The notes under the pieces: generated by a model
What the model was told of the DNA's origin: nothing
The model's input: only the letters and a program-made list of their open reading frames with translations
Databases searched by the model: none
Made by a program: the position numbers and the translations under genes
DNA from: BOG-224 sp964457555
GTDB taxonomy: Bacteria > Acidobacteriota > Terriglobia > Bryobacterales > Bryobacteraceae
Direction: 5' to 3'
DNA length: 64,000 bases
NCBI GenBank assembly: GCA_964457555.1
Contig: CAYWHA010000001.1
Span: forward strand, 310,001 to 374,000
Shown: piece after piece, positions 15,986 through 23,486 of the stretch
Layout: the number at the start of each line of letters is the position of its first letter
Position numbering within the stretch: the first letter of the stretch is position 1

Positions 15986-17311
15986 CTACTTCGCCGCGAT
16001 CTCCACCCACTCCTCCGTCACCGCGCGCACTTTTCCCGCGATGCTCGAATGCACGTGCGCGCCAAGCTTGCCCTCTTCCACGCGGCCGACCGGCTGGCCG
16101 GGCGTCACTTTCTGGCCCGGCTTCACCACCGCGACGGCGGCCTGTCCGGCGTGCTGCCGCAGTTTGATTCGCACCATGGCCGGCCGGCAATCCACTTCCA
16201 TGTACGGCGTTTCCTTCTCGTACTCCTCCACCTGCAGGCGGCGGCGCAGTTGCGAGAGCGGCACGCGGCGGTACTCCTTCATGGGGTGTGGCTCGACCGG
16301 CTTTTGCTGGACGAACTTCAGGCCGGCTGCGCGTTGGGCGCGTTTGCCATCGTCGCAGGCTTCCTTCGGGTAGAGATCCTCGGGGCATGCGTAGAGGGTG
16401 CAGAGGCCGCAGGAGCAGCATAGCTCCGACCACTGGTTCCAGATATCGGCGCCGGTCGTACTGAAAGCCAGGCTGCGCATCACCTTGTGGGGCTGCACTT
16501 CGTAACCGAGCAGATAGCGCGGGCAAAACTCGGTGCAATAGCTGCACTGGTCGCAGGCGGATTTGCCGATCCGGTTCATCTCCTGCTGCGACCGCGTCTT
16601 GCGCGTCATCAGGTAATGGTCGCGCGGCAGAACGATCAGCCCGCCGGTGGTTTTGGCGACCACGTCGTCCAGGTCGAAGGTCAAGGTCCCCATCATGAGG
16701 CCGCTGACGAAGATTCCGAAATCGGGGACCGTGGCGCCACCGGCCAGTGCGATCAACTCGCGGAACGACGCGCCCACCGGCGCCCAGAACGATTTCGGCT
16801 CGCGCACGGCGCCGCAAACCGAGAGGAACTTTTGGGTAACCGGCGTGTCCTGTTCGGCCAGGCGCACGTTGTACAGCGTCTCCACGTTATTGACCACGCA
16901 GCCGACGTTGAGCGGGATGCCGGCGGCGGGGATCAGCCGGCCCGTGGCGGAGTAGACCAATTCGTACTCGTCGCCGGAGGGGTAGTAATCGCCCAACATG
17001 ACGAACTCGACGCGGTCGGACTGCGGGCTGGCTTTGAGGGCATCGAGCGAGGCTGCGTTCTTGGTCTTGATTCCGAACTTGCCGGATTGGGCGCCGACGG
17101 CTTGCATCATGGACGCCATGCCCGCCAGGATTTCCGACGGGAAGTGCTTCATGAGTTCGGCATCCTTATGGATGAGCGGCTCGCATTCGGCGCCGTTGGC
17201 GATCATGAACTCGACTTTGGACTGCGCCTTGACGTAGGTGGGAAAGCCGGCGCCACCGGCGCCTACCACACCGTATTCGCGGAGCTTATCGGCAAGCATT
17301 AGACTCAGCAT
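15986..17311 (-). CDS. pduS: PduS-type flavo-iron-sulphur oxidoreductase (RnfC/SLBB fold)
   Basis: 441 residues, similar in size to PduS (about 450). The N-terminal glycine-rich nucleotide loop GAGGAGFPTYVK (residues 17-28) is followed by an SLBB region and two 4Fe-4S clusters bound by CDQCSYCTEFCPRY (Cys253, 256, 259, 263) and CCSCGLCTLYACPED (Cys298/301/304/309 region). The C-terminus ends with a Gly-rich barrel (PGQKVTPGQPVGRVEEGKLG). PduS is known to reduce cobalamin with NADH via FMN, feeding electrons to PduT. Start: the ATG at 17311 is listed; a second ATG four codons later has a GAG closer in front. Only this pair of genes is on the operon. Confidence 0.88.
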   Translation of the reverse strand: MLSLMLADKLREYGVVGAGGAGFPTYVKAQSKVEFMIANGAECEPLIHKDAELMKHFPSEILAGMASMMQAVGAQSGKFGIKTKNAASLDALKASPQSDRVEFVMLGDYYPSGDEYELVYSATGRLIPAAGIPLNVGCVVNNVETLYNVRLAEQDTPVTQKFLSVCGAVREPKSFWAPVGASFRELIALAGGATVPDFGIFVSGLMMGTLTFDLDDVVAKTTGGLIVLPRDHYLMTRKTRSQQEMNRIGKSACDQCSYCTEFCPRYLLGYEVQPHKVMRSLAFSTTGADIWNQWSELCCSCGLCTLYACPEDLYPKEACDDGKRAQRAAGLKFVQQKPVEPHPMKEYRRVPLSQLRRRLQVEEYEKETPYMEVDCRPAMVRIKLRQHAGQAAVAVVKPGQKVTPGQPVGRVEEGKLGAHVHSSIAGKVRAVTEEWVEIAAK

Positions 17312-17418
17312 AGCTTAGTGAGGGGGTTGAGGCCGGGGTCAGGCCTGCCTTCTCTCCTGTTGGCCCGCCCGTCTTCTTGTCCGCCTGTCTTCTTCTCCAT
17401 CGTCTAGACTGAAATTAG

Positions 17419-18591
17419 ATGCGCTGGTTCCCCATCCTCCTGCTCCTCCTTACCGGATCGCTCCGCGCGGAGACTGCCTTAGTCATGCCGTTTTTCAACC
17501 ACTCCGGCTCCGCGAATTTGGATTGGATCGGCGAGAGCGTCGCTGAAACCGTGCGCGATGCGCTGGCTTCCGAAGGCCTGCTGACGCTCGACCGCGCCAG
17601 CCGGATGGAGGCGTACCGGCGATTGTCGCTGCGCCCCGGCGCCGAGCTTACCCACGCCTCCATCGTCAAGGTCGCCGAAGCGCTCGACGCGGCGCAGGTG
17701 GTCTACGGATACTTCGAGGTGCTGCCGGAGCCGGATTCCGAGGGCCATTCGAAGGGATCGCTGCGCATTACCGCGCGGGTCCTCGATATGAAGGGCCCCG
17801 TTCAGGGTCCCTGGTTCGGCGAAGTCGGAGCCATGGAGGATTTGGCTGTAATCGAGGAGCGGCTGGGTTGGCAGGCGCTGGAATCGCTCGGCGCCAAGAG
17901 CGCGCCGCCCCTCGAGGAGTTCCTCAAAGCCCGGCCGGCCGTGCGCCTCGATGCGATGGAAAGCTATATCCGCGGATTGCTGGCCGCCGCGCCCGATCTG
18001 CGGCATCGCTTCTTCACGCAGGCGGCGCGCCTGGACGCGCACTACTCGCAGCCCTGTTTCCAATTGGGCAAGGCGTCGTGGGAGCAAAAAGAATTCAAGG
18101 TGGCGGCGGACTGGTTCGCGCGCGTGGCCCGCGCCGATCCGCACTATTTGGAAGCGCGCTTCTTCCTGGGCCTTTGCCGCTATAACATTGGCGATTTTAA
18201 GGGCGCCGAGGACGCATTTCAGGAGGTAGCCGCGGCCATTCCGCTGAACGAGGTCTATAACGATCTTGGCGCCGCCCAGCAGCAGCGCGACGATTCCGAA
18301 GCCATCGCGAGCTACCGCAAAGCGCTCGAAGGCGACGACGCCGACCCCGATTATCGCTTCAACATAGGCTACGCGCAGTGGCGCATGGGCCGCTTCGACG
18401 ACGCCGTGGAGAGCTTTCGCGCGGCCGTCCAGCGCGCGCCGAACGACGCTGAAGCCACCACTTTCCTGGGCATGGCCTTGAAAAAACAGGGGCCGCGCGC
18501 GGGCGATCCAAAGACCGCCGGCCGCCAGCGCCTCAAGACCAACTACGACGAAGCCGCCTACCGGGAACTCCAGGCCGCGCTCAAGAAGTGA
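17419..18591 (+). CDS. Exported TPR protein with N-terminal FlgO/CsgG-like domain
   Basis: 390 residues with a signal peptide (MRWFPILLLLLTGSLRA). The first domain begins ETALVMPFFNHSGSANLDWI and continues with GESVAETVRDALASEG, the fold of bacterial proteins that act on a membrane-associated stress or curli-like pathway (FlgO/TolB-N type, a Rossmann-like fold). From about residue 175 on there are at least five TPR units, including DADPDYRFNIGYAQWRMGRF and FDDAVESFRAAVQRAPNDAE. This layout (N-terminal FlgO-like, then TPRs) recurs in acidobacterial exported proteins. Its role is probably as a periplasmic scaffold; there is no partner gene. The N-terminal start agrees with the signal peptide. 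Confidence 0.8.
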   Translation: MRWFPILLLLLTGSLRAETALVMPFFNHSGSANLDWIGESVAETVRDALASEGLLTLDRASRMEAYRRLSLRPGAELTHASIVKVAEALDAAQVVYGYFEVLPEPDSEGHSKGSLRITARVLDMKGPVQGPWFGEVGAMEDLAVIEERLGWQALESLGAKSAPPLEEFLKARPAVRLDAMESYIRGLLAAAPDLRHRFFTQAARLDAHYSQPCFQLGKASWEQKEFKVAADWFARVARADPHYLEARFFLGLCRYNIGDFKGAEDAFQEVAAAIPLNEVYNDLGAAQQQRDDSEAIASYRKALEGDDADPDYRFNIGYAQWRMGRFDDAVESFRAAVQRAPNDAEATTFLGMALKKQGPRAGDPKTAGRQRLKTNYDEAAYRELQAALKK

Positions 18592-18596
18592 GCCAG

Positions 18597-18619
18597 GTGG
18601 GGCAGGCGCTTTCGCCTGC
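18597..18619 (+). repeat. Variant dispersed hairpin repeat, copy 2
   Basis: Same perfect stem GCAGGCG-CTTT-CGCCTGC as at 3632, starting 5 bases behind the TPR gene's stop codon. This supports a role at transcript ends. Confidence 0.65.
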
Positions 18620-18718
18620 TAACGTCCTTTCGCGTCCCCCTGGGCCGCTTTCCCTTTCCGATGAAATATGAGATTCTGGAGTAGTAAGCTCATAATTACG
18701 TAGGCGGAAGCGCGCTTT

Positions 18719-19102
18719 ATGCTGCCTGAGTTCCTGTTGCCGGAAACCACCATCCGCGAGGGCGGCGCCGGGCCCGTTCTGACCCTCGGCGACCGCGCTG
18801 GCGCCACATTAATGCTCACGCTTGGAATCACGCGGATCATCGAACAGCAAAGTCTCGATATCTCGATCTTCGGATCGGCCGACGGAACCAGTTGGGGCGC
18901 CAAGCCGCTGGCCTCTTTTCCGCAGAAGTTCTACTGCGGCACATACCAGATCGTGCTCGACCTTACCGCCCATCCGGACGTGACCCATATTCGCGCGCAG
19001 TGGCAGGCAAGCCGCTGGGGGAAAGGCGATCCCAAACCGCTTTTCGGCGCATATCTGTTCGTGCAAGCCATGGATCGCGAGCCTGCGGCCGTCGGCGCCT
19101 AA
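18719..19102 (+). CDS. Hypothetical protein, acidobacterial type
   Basis: 127 residues, no signal peptide. It is mainly beta strand: GAGPVLTLGDRAGATLMLTL, QQSLDISIFGSADGTSWGA, GTYQIVLDLTAHPDVTHI, FGAYLFVQAMDREPA. The pattern (SLDISIFGSADGxxW, then a strand and ... YQIVLDL) recalls F5/8-type or carbohydrate-associated jelly-roll proteins, but the motif match is weak. Its stop codon is followed immediately by a short dispersed repeat. I do not recognise a function. Confidence 0.55.
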   Translation: MLPEFLLPETTIREGGAGPVLTLGDRAGATLMLTLGITRIIEQQSLDISIFGSADGTSWGAKPLASFPQKFYCGTYQIVLDLTAHPDVTHIRAQWQASRWGKGDPKPLFGAYLFVQAMDREPAAVGA

Positions 19103-19128
19103 CCGAGCCGCGAACGTAAGAGAGCGGT
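19103..19128 (+). repeat. Short dispersed repeat (GAGCCGCGAACGTAAGAGAG core), copy 2
   Basis: Exact 26-base copy of the element at 6366-6391. It starts at the base after the hypothetical gene's stop codon and precedes the dehydrogenase by about 55 bases. Confidence 0.65.
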
Positions 19129-19182
19129 AGCCGGCGCGATCCTATCCGTCGCAACCTTCGACGCACACGTCATAATAGGAAC

Positions 19183-20211
19183 ATGTTGATTGCGGAACTG
19201 ATAGCGCCGCGCCAATTCCGGCTCGTGGAGCAGGAAATGGAGGCCCTTCGCCCGGGCCTGCTGCGCGTGCGCGTGAACGCCGTGGGCATCTGCGGCTCCG
19301 ACCTGCATTCCTACTCCGAAGGCGCTGTGGGCGATACGCCAAGCGTGTATCCCATGGTGCTGGGGCACGAGCCCGCCGGCACGGTGGTGGAAGTTGGCGC
19401 GGACGTAACCGGCTGGAGCCCCGGCGACCGCGCGGCGCTCGAACCCGCGCTCTATTGCTACCACTGCGAGTACTGCCTTTCCGGGCGTCATAACATCTGC
19501 CAAAACATCCGGTTCCTCAGCACGCCCGGCCATCCGGGGTTTTATCGCGAGTTCGTGGATTTGCCGGCGGTGAACCTGTTCGGCATTCCCAAGAGCATGT
19601 CCATGCCGGTGGCGTCCCTGGTGGAACCGCTCGCCGTGGCGCTGCATTCCATGCAGTTTGCCGCCATCGCCATCGGCGAAACCGTCGCGGTATTCGGCGC
19701 GGGGCCCATTGGCCTGCTCACCGTCGCCAGCCTGAAGGCCGCCGGCGCCAGCCGGATTTTTGTGGTGGAACCGGTAGCCCACCGGCGTGAATTGGCCCGT
19801 CAAATGGGCGCGACAGAGGCCATTCACCCGGGCGAGACGGACGCGCCGCGCCAGATTCTGGCCGATACCGGCGGCCGCGGCGTGGATTGCGCCATCGATT
19901 GCGCCGCGCGCGACCACACCACCAACTGGGCCATACGGTGCGTCCGCAACGGCGGGCGCGTGGTGCTGACCGGCATCCATTCCGGAGCCATGATTCCGTT
20001 TGAAGTATCGCCCATGCGCCGCAAGGAGCTGGCGATTTTCTGCGTCCGGCGCTCCAATAAGGAACCTGAAGCCGCCTTGGAATTGCTCACCGCCCGGCCC
20101 GCCTGGTTCGCGCCGCTGGTGACCCACACCCGCCCTCTCGAATGCATCGCCGAAGCGTTCCGCATCGCCGAGGAATACGCGGACGGCGTGGGGAAGTTCG
20201 TAATCGGGTGA
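19183..20211 (+). CDS. Zinc-dependent alcohol/polyol dehydrogenase (MDR family)
   Basis: 342 residues. The catalytic zinc site has Cys37 in GICGSDLHS and His62/Glu63 in LGHEPAG. The structural-zinc lobe carries four Cys in CYHCEYCLSGRHNIC. The NAD-binding Rossmann loop is VFGAGPIGLLTVASLKAAGA, and an acidic residue after strand 2 (RIFVVEPVAHRRE) favours NAD over NADP. The closest family members are sorbitol, threonine and galactitol dehydrogenases; the substrate cannot be fixed from sequence. The next gene starts inside its stop codon (GTGA), so the two are coupled. Confidence 0.88.
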   Translation: MLIAELIAPRQFRLVEQEMEALRPGLLRVRVNAVGICGSDLHSYSEGAVGDTPSVYPMVLGHEPAGTVVEVGADVTGWSPGDRAALEPALYCYHCEYCLSGRHNICQNIRFLSTPGHPGFYREFVDLPAVNLFGIPKSMSMPVASLVEPLAVALHSMQFAAIAIGETVAVFGAGPIGLLTVASLKAAGASRIFVVEPVAHRRELARQMGATEAIHPGETDAPRQILADTGGRGVDCAIDCAARDHTTNWAIRCVRNGGRVVLTGIHSGAMIPFEVSPMRRKELAIFCVRRSNKEPEAALELLTARPAWFAPLVTHTRPLECIAEAFRIAEEYADGVGKFVIG

Positions 20212-20657
20212 ATCGCGCCGACGCCATAGCCACCGTCACCGCCTTCCTGAAAGCCCAGAGCACGCTGGCGCTGGCCACGGTTGCGGCCGATGGCTCTCCG
20301 CGGGTGACGCCGCTCTTCTACCTGCTGGAGGACGGCCCGCGGATCTACTGGTTCTCCTCCGCCGCCAGCGAACACAGCCGGAGCCTGCGGAGGAATCCCG
20401 CCGCCGCCGTCACGGTCTACCGTGACGCGGAACGGTGGAGGGAAATCCGCGGGGTTCAGATGCGTGGCGCGGCCCGCGCAGTCGGCGACCGCGCGCTCCG
20501 GCGCTCCATTGCGGAATCTTACGCCGAACGATTCCAGCTAGGCAAGGTCCTTCAGGCGGGCATCGCCAGAAGCAGCCTCTACGTCTTCGAGCCGTCGTGG
20601 ATGCGCTACATCGACAACTCCCGCCGCTTCGGCTACCGCTTCGAGGTTCAACTTTGA
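20208..20657 (+). CDS. Pyridoxamine-5'-phosphate-oxidase-fold flavin protein
   Basis: 149 residues starting at a GTG that overlaps the TGA stop of the dehydrogenase. It is a split-barrel FMN-binding protein: STLALATVAADGSPRVTPLF is the first strand pair of the fold, then PRIYWFSSAASEHSRSLRRN gives the phosphate-binding loop, and the C-terminus reads LYVFEPSWMRYIDNSRRFGY. The family includes PNPOx and F420/flavin reductases; the exact cofactor cannot be told. A role as a small oxidoreductase working with the preceding dehydrogenase is possible but only inferred from coupling. Confidence 0.75.
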   Translation: MNRADAIATVTAFLKAQSTLALATVAADGSPRVTPLFYLLEDGPRIYWFSSAASEHSRSLRRNPAAAVTVYRDAERWREIRGVQMRGAARAVGDRALRRSIAESYAERFQLGKVLQAGIARSSLYVFEPSWMRYIDNSRRFGYRFEVQL

Positions 20658-20704
20658 CGCCGGAGGAATCATAGACGGCTTCCTCAGCGTCTCCGCGTCG
20701 AAGT

Positions 20705-21325
20705 TCACCGCGGCCGCAGGATCTCGCCCCAAACCACCTGGTAAGCCTCCAACTGGCCGTAGATCGTCTTGCCCGCCTGCACAAACACGCGCATGGACGG
20801 TTTGAGGGCGGCGGCATCCACCGATTCGCCGCTATCCATGTAACGTGTATCCTTCAGCAGGAGGATGGTCTGGTCGGCGCCGTCCCGCATGTGCAGAACC
20901 ACACGCGCGCCGGAGAGTTGGGATATCACGCCCGAGAAAGACAGAGACCCAACCGGGATCGGACGTTCCGGCGCCCCGGTATCGCCTCGCCCGCGCACGG
21001 TAGGCAGGGCACGCGGCGGCAGCGGGGCAAGGGACGTCGCGCGGATGGCGAGCGCGTACCGCAAGTCGGCATGGGGCATGCGGTCCGCAACCACTTCCAC
21101 CTTTTCGCCGGGCTCCAGGCGGGCCACGTCCAGAGCCGCGCCGTCGCGCTCCACGTGGGTTTGAGGGTCGAACCGGAAGCGGAAAACCTGGTTATCGGCC
21201 GCGCGGATGCTGAACTCGCCCGACGCCGCGGGCGCATCGCGCTCCAGCAAAATCCCGCCGACCAGCGCCCCAGTCTGCGGAGCCGCCGCAAGCGGAAACA
21301 GCAAGACGACCCAGGAAATTCGCAC
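20705..21325 (-). CDS. Exported protein with DUF5666-like repeats
   Basis: About 206 residues with the GTG start at 21325, which gives the signal peptide VRISWVVLLFPLAAAPQTGA. The mature part is a tandem of small beta-barrel-like units: EGEFS-like SGEFSIRAADNQVFRFRFDP, then AALDVARLEPGEKVEVVADR, and a second ARVVLHMRDGADQTILLLKD plus AALKPSMRVFVQAGKTIYGQ. The pattern (strand, DxxThxe, LkpGdkVeV) is that of DUF5666-type exported proteins common in acidobacteria. Function unknown. It faces the flavin-fold gene convergently; the 47-base gap contains a CTCCGCGTC string seen also at 35822. Confidence 0.65.
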   Translation of the reverse strand: MRISWVVLLFPLAAAPQTGALVGGILLERDAPAASGEFSIRAADNQVFRFRFDPQTHVERDGAALDVARLEPGEKVEVVADRMPHADLRYALAIRATSLAPLPPRALPTVRGRGDTGAPERPIPVGSLSFSGVISQLSGARVVLHMRDGADQTILLLKDTRYMDSGESVDAAALKPSMRVFVQAGKTIYGQLEAYQVVWGEILRPR

Positions 21326-21408
21326 CGGCAGCCCCCGTCCTCGATTCAAAGGTACCACGCCCCCGCCCGCAGCCCGGCTCCGAAGGGTTCGGACCAGTAC
21401 AATCGGAT

Positions 21409-21669
21409 ATGGCACGCCGAACGGCCGTCAACATATCCCTGACGCCGGAGTTGGACGCGTTTCTTCGGAATGCCTCGTCCGTGGAATCCGTGGGTGAGTG
21501 GTACGTTGCGAATTGCGGCCGGAACATTAGCCCGCGTGGGCGGCGCAGACAAGGCCAGATGGCAAGAGCCGCTCCTGCTCTTTGCGTAGCCAGTTCCCTT
21601 CGTAAGCAGTTTGCCTCTCCAAGGCTGAAGGGCAACGAATGCGAAACGTTGCGGCTTATGGTAGGATGA
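21409..21669 (+). pseudogene. Remnant of a ParD-type antitoxin (N-terminal fragment)
   Basis: The first 21 residues, MARRTAVNISLTPELDAFLR, match the ribbon-helix-helix opening of ParD-family antitoxins (xxxSLTPELxAF). After that the frame loses any similarity: it should continue with an SG[RK]Y-type stretch, and instead reads SSVESVGEWYVANCG and ends in basic, Pro/Arg-rich sequence. A frameshifted VSGTLR string in another frame hints that the original continued after a shift. No ParE toxin is present. I regard this as a decayed remnant. The region 21326-21676 holds no other gene. Confidence 0.4.
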
Positions 21670-21676
21670 TCAAAAA

Positions 21677-21910
21677 GTGAAGAGAGCATTCGCAGAACGC
21701 GCGCTGACTATTGTCCTGTGCGTCGCATTGCTATCGCTTCTGGTCCTGAATCCTGTCGGCTCACACGTTGGGCTAGAGCTGGTTCCGGCGCTGATTTGGT
21801 TTGCAACACTTCCCGTGTTGATGGCAAAGCTGCCCCCGAAACCACAGGTGCAGCGCCAGCCCATCTCCTTCCTTTCTCTCGACTCCCCCAGAGCTCCCCC
21901 CATCGCGTAG
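21677..21910 (+). CDS. Small membrane protein, hypothetical
   Basis: 77 residues from a GTG start. One to two hydrophobic stretches (ALTIVLCVALLSLLVLNPVG and GLELVPALIWFATLPVLMAK) are followed by a Pro-rich tail (KLPPKPQVQRQPISFLSLDS). No similarity that I can name. It could be a real small membrane protein or a by-chance frame; the two well-formed membrane segments favour the former. The downstream gap to 22083 shows no further gene. Confidence 0.4.
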   Translation: MKRAFAERALTIVLCVALLSLLVLNPVGSHVGLELVPALIWFATLPVLMAKLPPKPQVQRQPISFLSLDSPRAPPIA

Positions 21911-22083
21911 GTACCGCGGACGGACGGCGCCTGCCCGATGCTCGATTCTCGCTGATTCTTGTCACGTTGAAACCGGAGCACGCACGGGATGCGCTGGATT
22001 TCGCAGTTTGTGAATCCGGCTCTTTCACGCGTGCGATAAGACATCTAACAGGGACGGATCTTTAAGAAAGGATCGAGGAAATC

Positions 22084-23178
22084 ATGTCCAAACAAATTGC
22101 GCTCAGATTAGCTATCGCAAGAAAAGTCGTCGTAGTAATTGCCGGAGCGGGGGTTCTAGCACCCATACCCGGCATCGTCGGCATCACCAATGCACTTGCT
22201 GTTCAGCCTCAATCACCTCAGGCCGCCTCACGATCCGCGCATGCTACCATGCCAAGGTTCGAAGTGGCCTCGGTCAAGCCGTGCAAGGTCGAGGACGACA
22301 CGGGTAGGGATGGCAAGGGCGGAGGGGGCGGCAGAATCCGATGGGATCCCGGACGGTTGGAAGAAGAATGCCAGACCGCGCTTAATCTTATCCGGGACGC
22401 ATATCTTGCGTACCCGGACGGTAAACCATGGCGCGTCGCGGCGCTGGGCGATGCCGGCTTAAACGAACCCGGACAGGTCGCCTGTACGGGATGCGGAGGC
22501 GGCCTTCCCCCGGTCTCCGACAGGCAGTTCCGTCAGCCGATCCAGGGAAGCCCGGTCTGGCTGAGGTCCGATCGATACACGATCGACGCGAAGGCCGAAG
22601 GACCAGAGAGCTTCGCAATGATGCGTGGACCTATGATGCAGGCCCTTCTCGAAGAGAGGTTTAAGCTGAAGGTTCATCGCGAGAACAGGGAGATTCCGGT
22701 TTATGAGATGACTCTCGTCAAGGGCAGCACTAAGCTTCAGCCAGCGAAGGAAGGCAGTTGCATTCCTGCCGGCCGCTGGGAACCGACGTCCCTACCGTCG
22801 CGGGAGCACCCTAGGCCCTCCGGGTCCCCCGTAGGGTGCGGCGTTCCCTCCGCGTTCGCGAGTGGACTCGACTTCAACGGCACAACCATCGCAAACCTTT
22901 GCAGGCTACTATCTGGTTGGGCCGACCGGGATGTCATCGACAAAACGGGGCTTGCGGGAATGTTCGATTTTCATTTCGATATTCCACCAAGGGAGCCAAC
23001 GGAGGGCGGTGTCTTCGGGCAAAGTGCTCCAGGACCACTGAGGTCCGCGGATGACAGTGCGGCGATGTTCACTGCGACGATGCAAATGTTAGGGAAACTC
23101 GGATTGAAGCTCGTGCCTGCCAAGGGGCTCGGCCAATTCCTCGTCATCGACCGCGTGGAGCGGCCGTCCGGCAACTAG
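22084..23178 (+). CDS. TIGR03435-family exported protein
   Basis: 364 residues preceded by an AAGAAAGGATCGAGG ribosome-binding site. The N-terminus has a basic head and a hydrophobic segment (KVVVVIAGAGVLAPIPGIVG) that is a signal or anchor. The TIGR03435 core begins ATMPRFEVASVKPCK and has the conserved DRYTIDAKAEGPESFAMMRG, MMQALLEERFKLKVHRENRE, PVYEMTLVKG, FNGTTIANLCRLLSGWADRD, DKTGLAGMFDFHFD and the terminal GLKLVPAKGLGQFLVID. The family is strongly expanded in Solibacter and related soil acidobacteria and has no known function. Members often lie beside M56/BlaR-type genes; here an M13 metallopeptidase follows 300 bases later. Confidence 0.9.
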   Translation: MSKQIALRLAIARKVVVVIAGAGVLAPIPGIVGITNALAVQPQSPQAASRSAHATMPRFEVASVKPCKVEDDTGRDGKGGGGGRIRWDPGRLEEECQTALNLIRDAYLAYPDGKPWRVAALGDAGLNEPGQVACTGCGGGLPPVSDRQFRQPIQGSPVWLRSDRYTIDAKAEGPESFAMMRGPMMQALLEERFKLKVHRENREIPVYEMTLVKGSTKLQPAKEGSCIPAGRWEPTSLPSREHPRPSGSPVGCGVPSAFASGLDFNGTTIANLCRLLSGWADRDVIDKTGLAGMFDFHFDIPPREPTEGGVFGQSAPGPLRSADDSAAMFTATMQMLGKLGLKLVPAKGLGQFLVIDRVERPSGN

Positions 23179-23348
23179 TGGGTGTTTAGCATACCGGACC
23201 TCGCGTGTGTTCGGCCAATGGCGTTACCGGAAACACGGAGAGTCACCATTTCATTCTGACGGCATCTCGGACTGCGGGCCGCCCGTTGTAGCCCGGCCGC
23301 TACGTCCTAAGCAGCCCTTCTGATTATTTACCACGCATGATCGAGCCG

Positions 23349-23392
23349 TTGTGGGGCGGACGCCCCGTCCGCGCGCGACCCCCCGGGTCGCG
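23349..23392. repeat. Tandem GC-rich palindromes before the M13 peptidase
   Basis: Two dyads lie side by side: GCGGACG-CCC-CGTCCGC, and GCGCGACC-CCCCG-GGTCGCGC (23372-23392). They resemble the dispersed hairpins in this genome and may form stacked stems. The gap 23179-23486 contains otherwise only a CCGGCCGC-rich stretch and no gene. Confidence 0.5.
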
Positions 23393-23486
23393 CTCTCCTC
23401 CCGTCGCCATCTCCTACGCCGGACCCCTCCCAGCGACCGGCCGCCCCGCACTCGCGCTAAAATCGGAGTCTCTAGTGGCAATCGTC

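Noticed and set aside
15477..16817. A 446-codon open frame on the minus strand over the PduT/PduS boundary
   Set aside because: It is in another frame of the same strand as pduT and pduS and has an Arg-rich, motif-free translation.
8854..17311. A link between the fucose-isomerase-like enzyme and the PduS/PduT pair as one sugar-degrading microcompartment locus
   Set aside because: Fucose/rhamnose compartments exist in Planctomycetes, but here the genes are 5 kb apart with unrelated genes between, on no common transcript, and no aldolase or shell gene is present.
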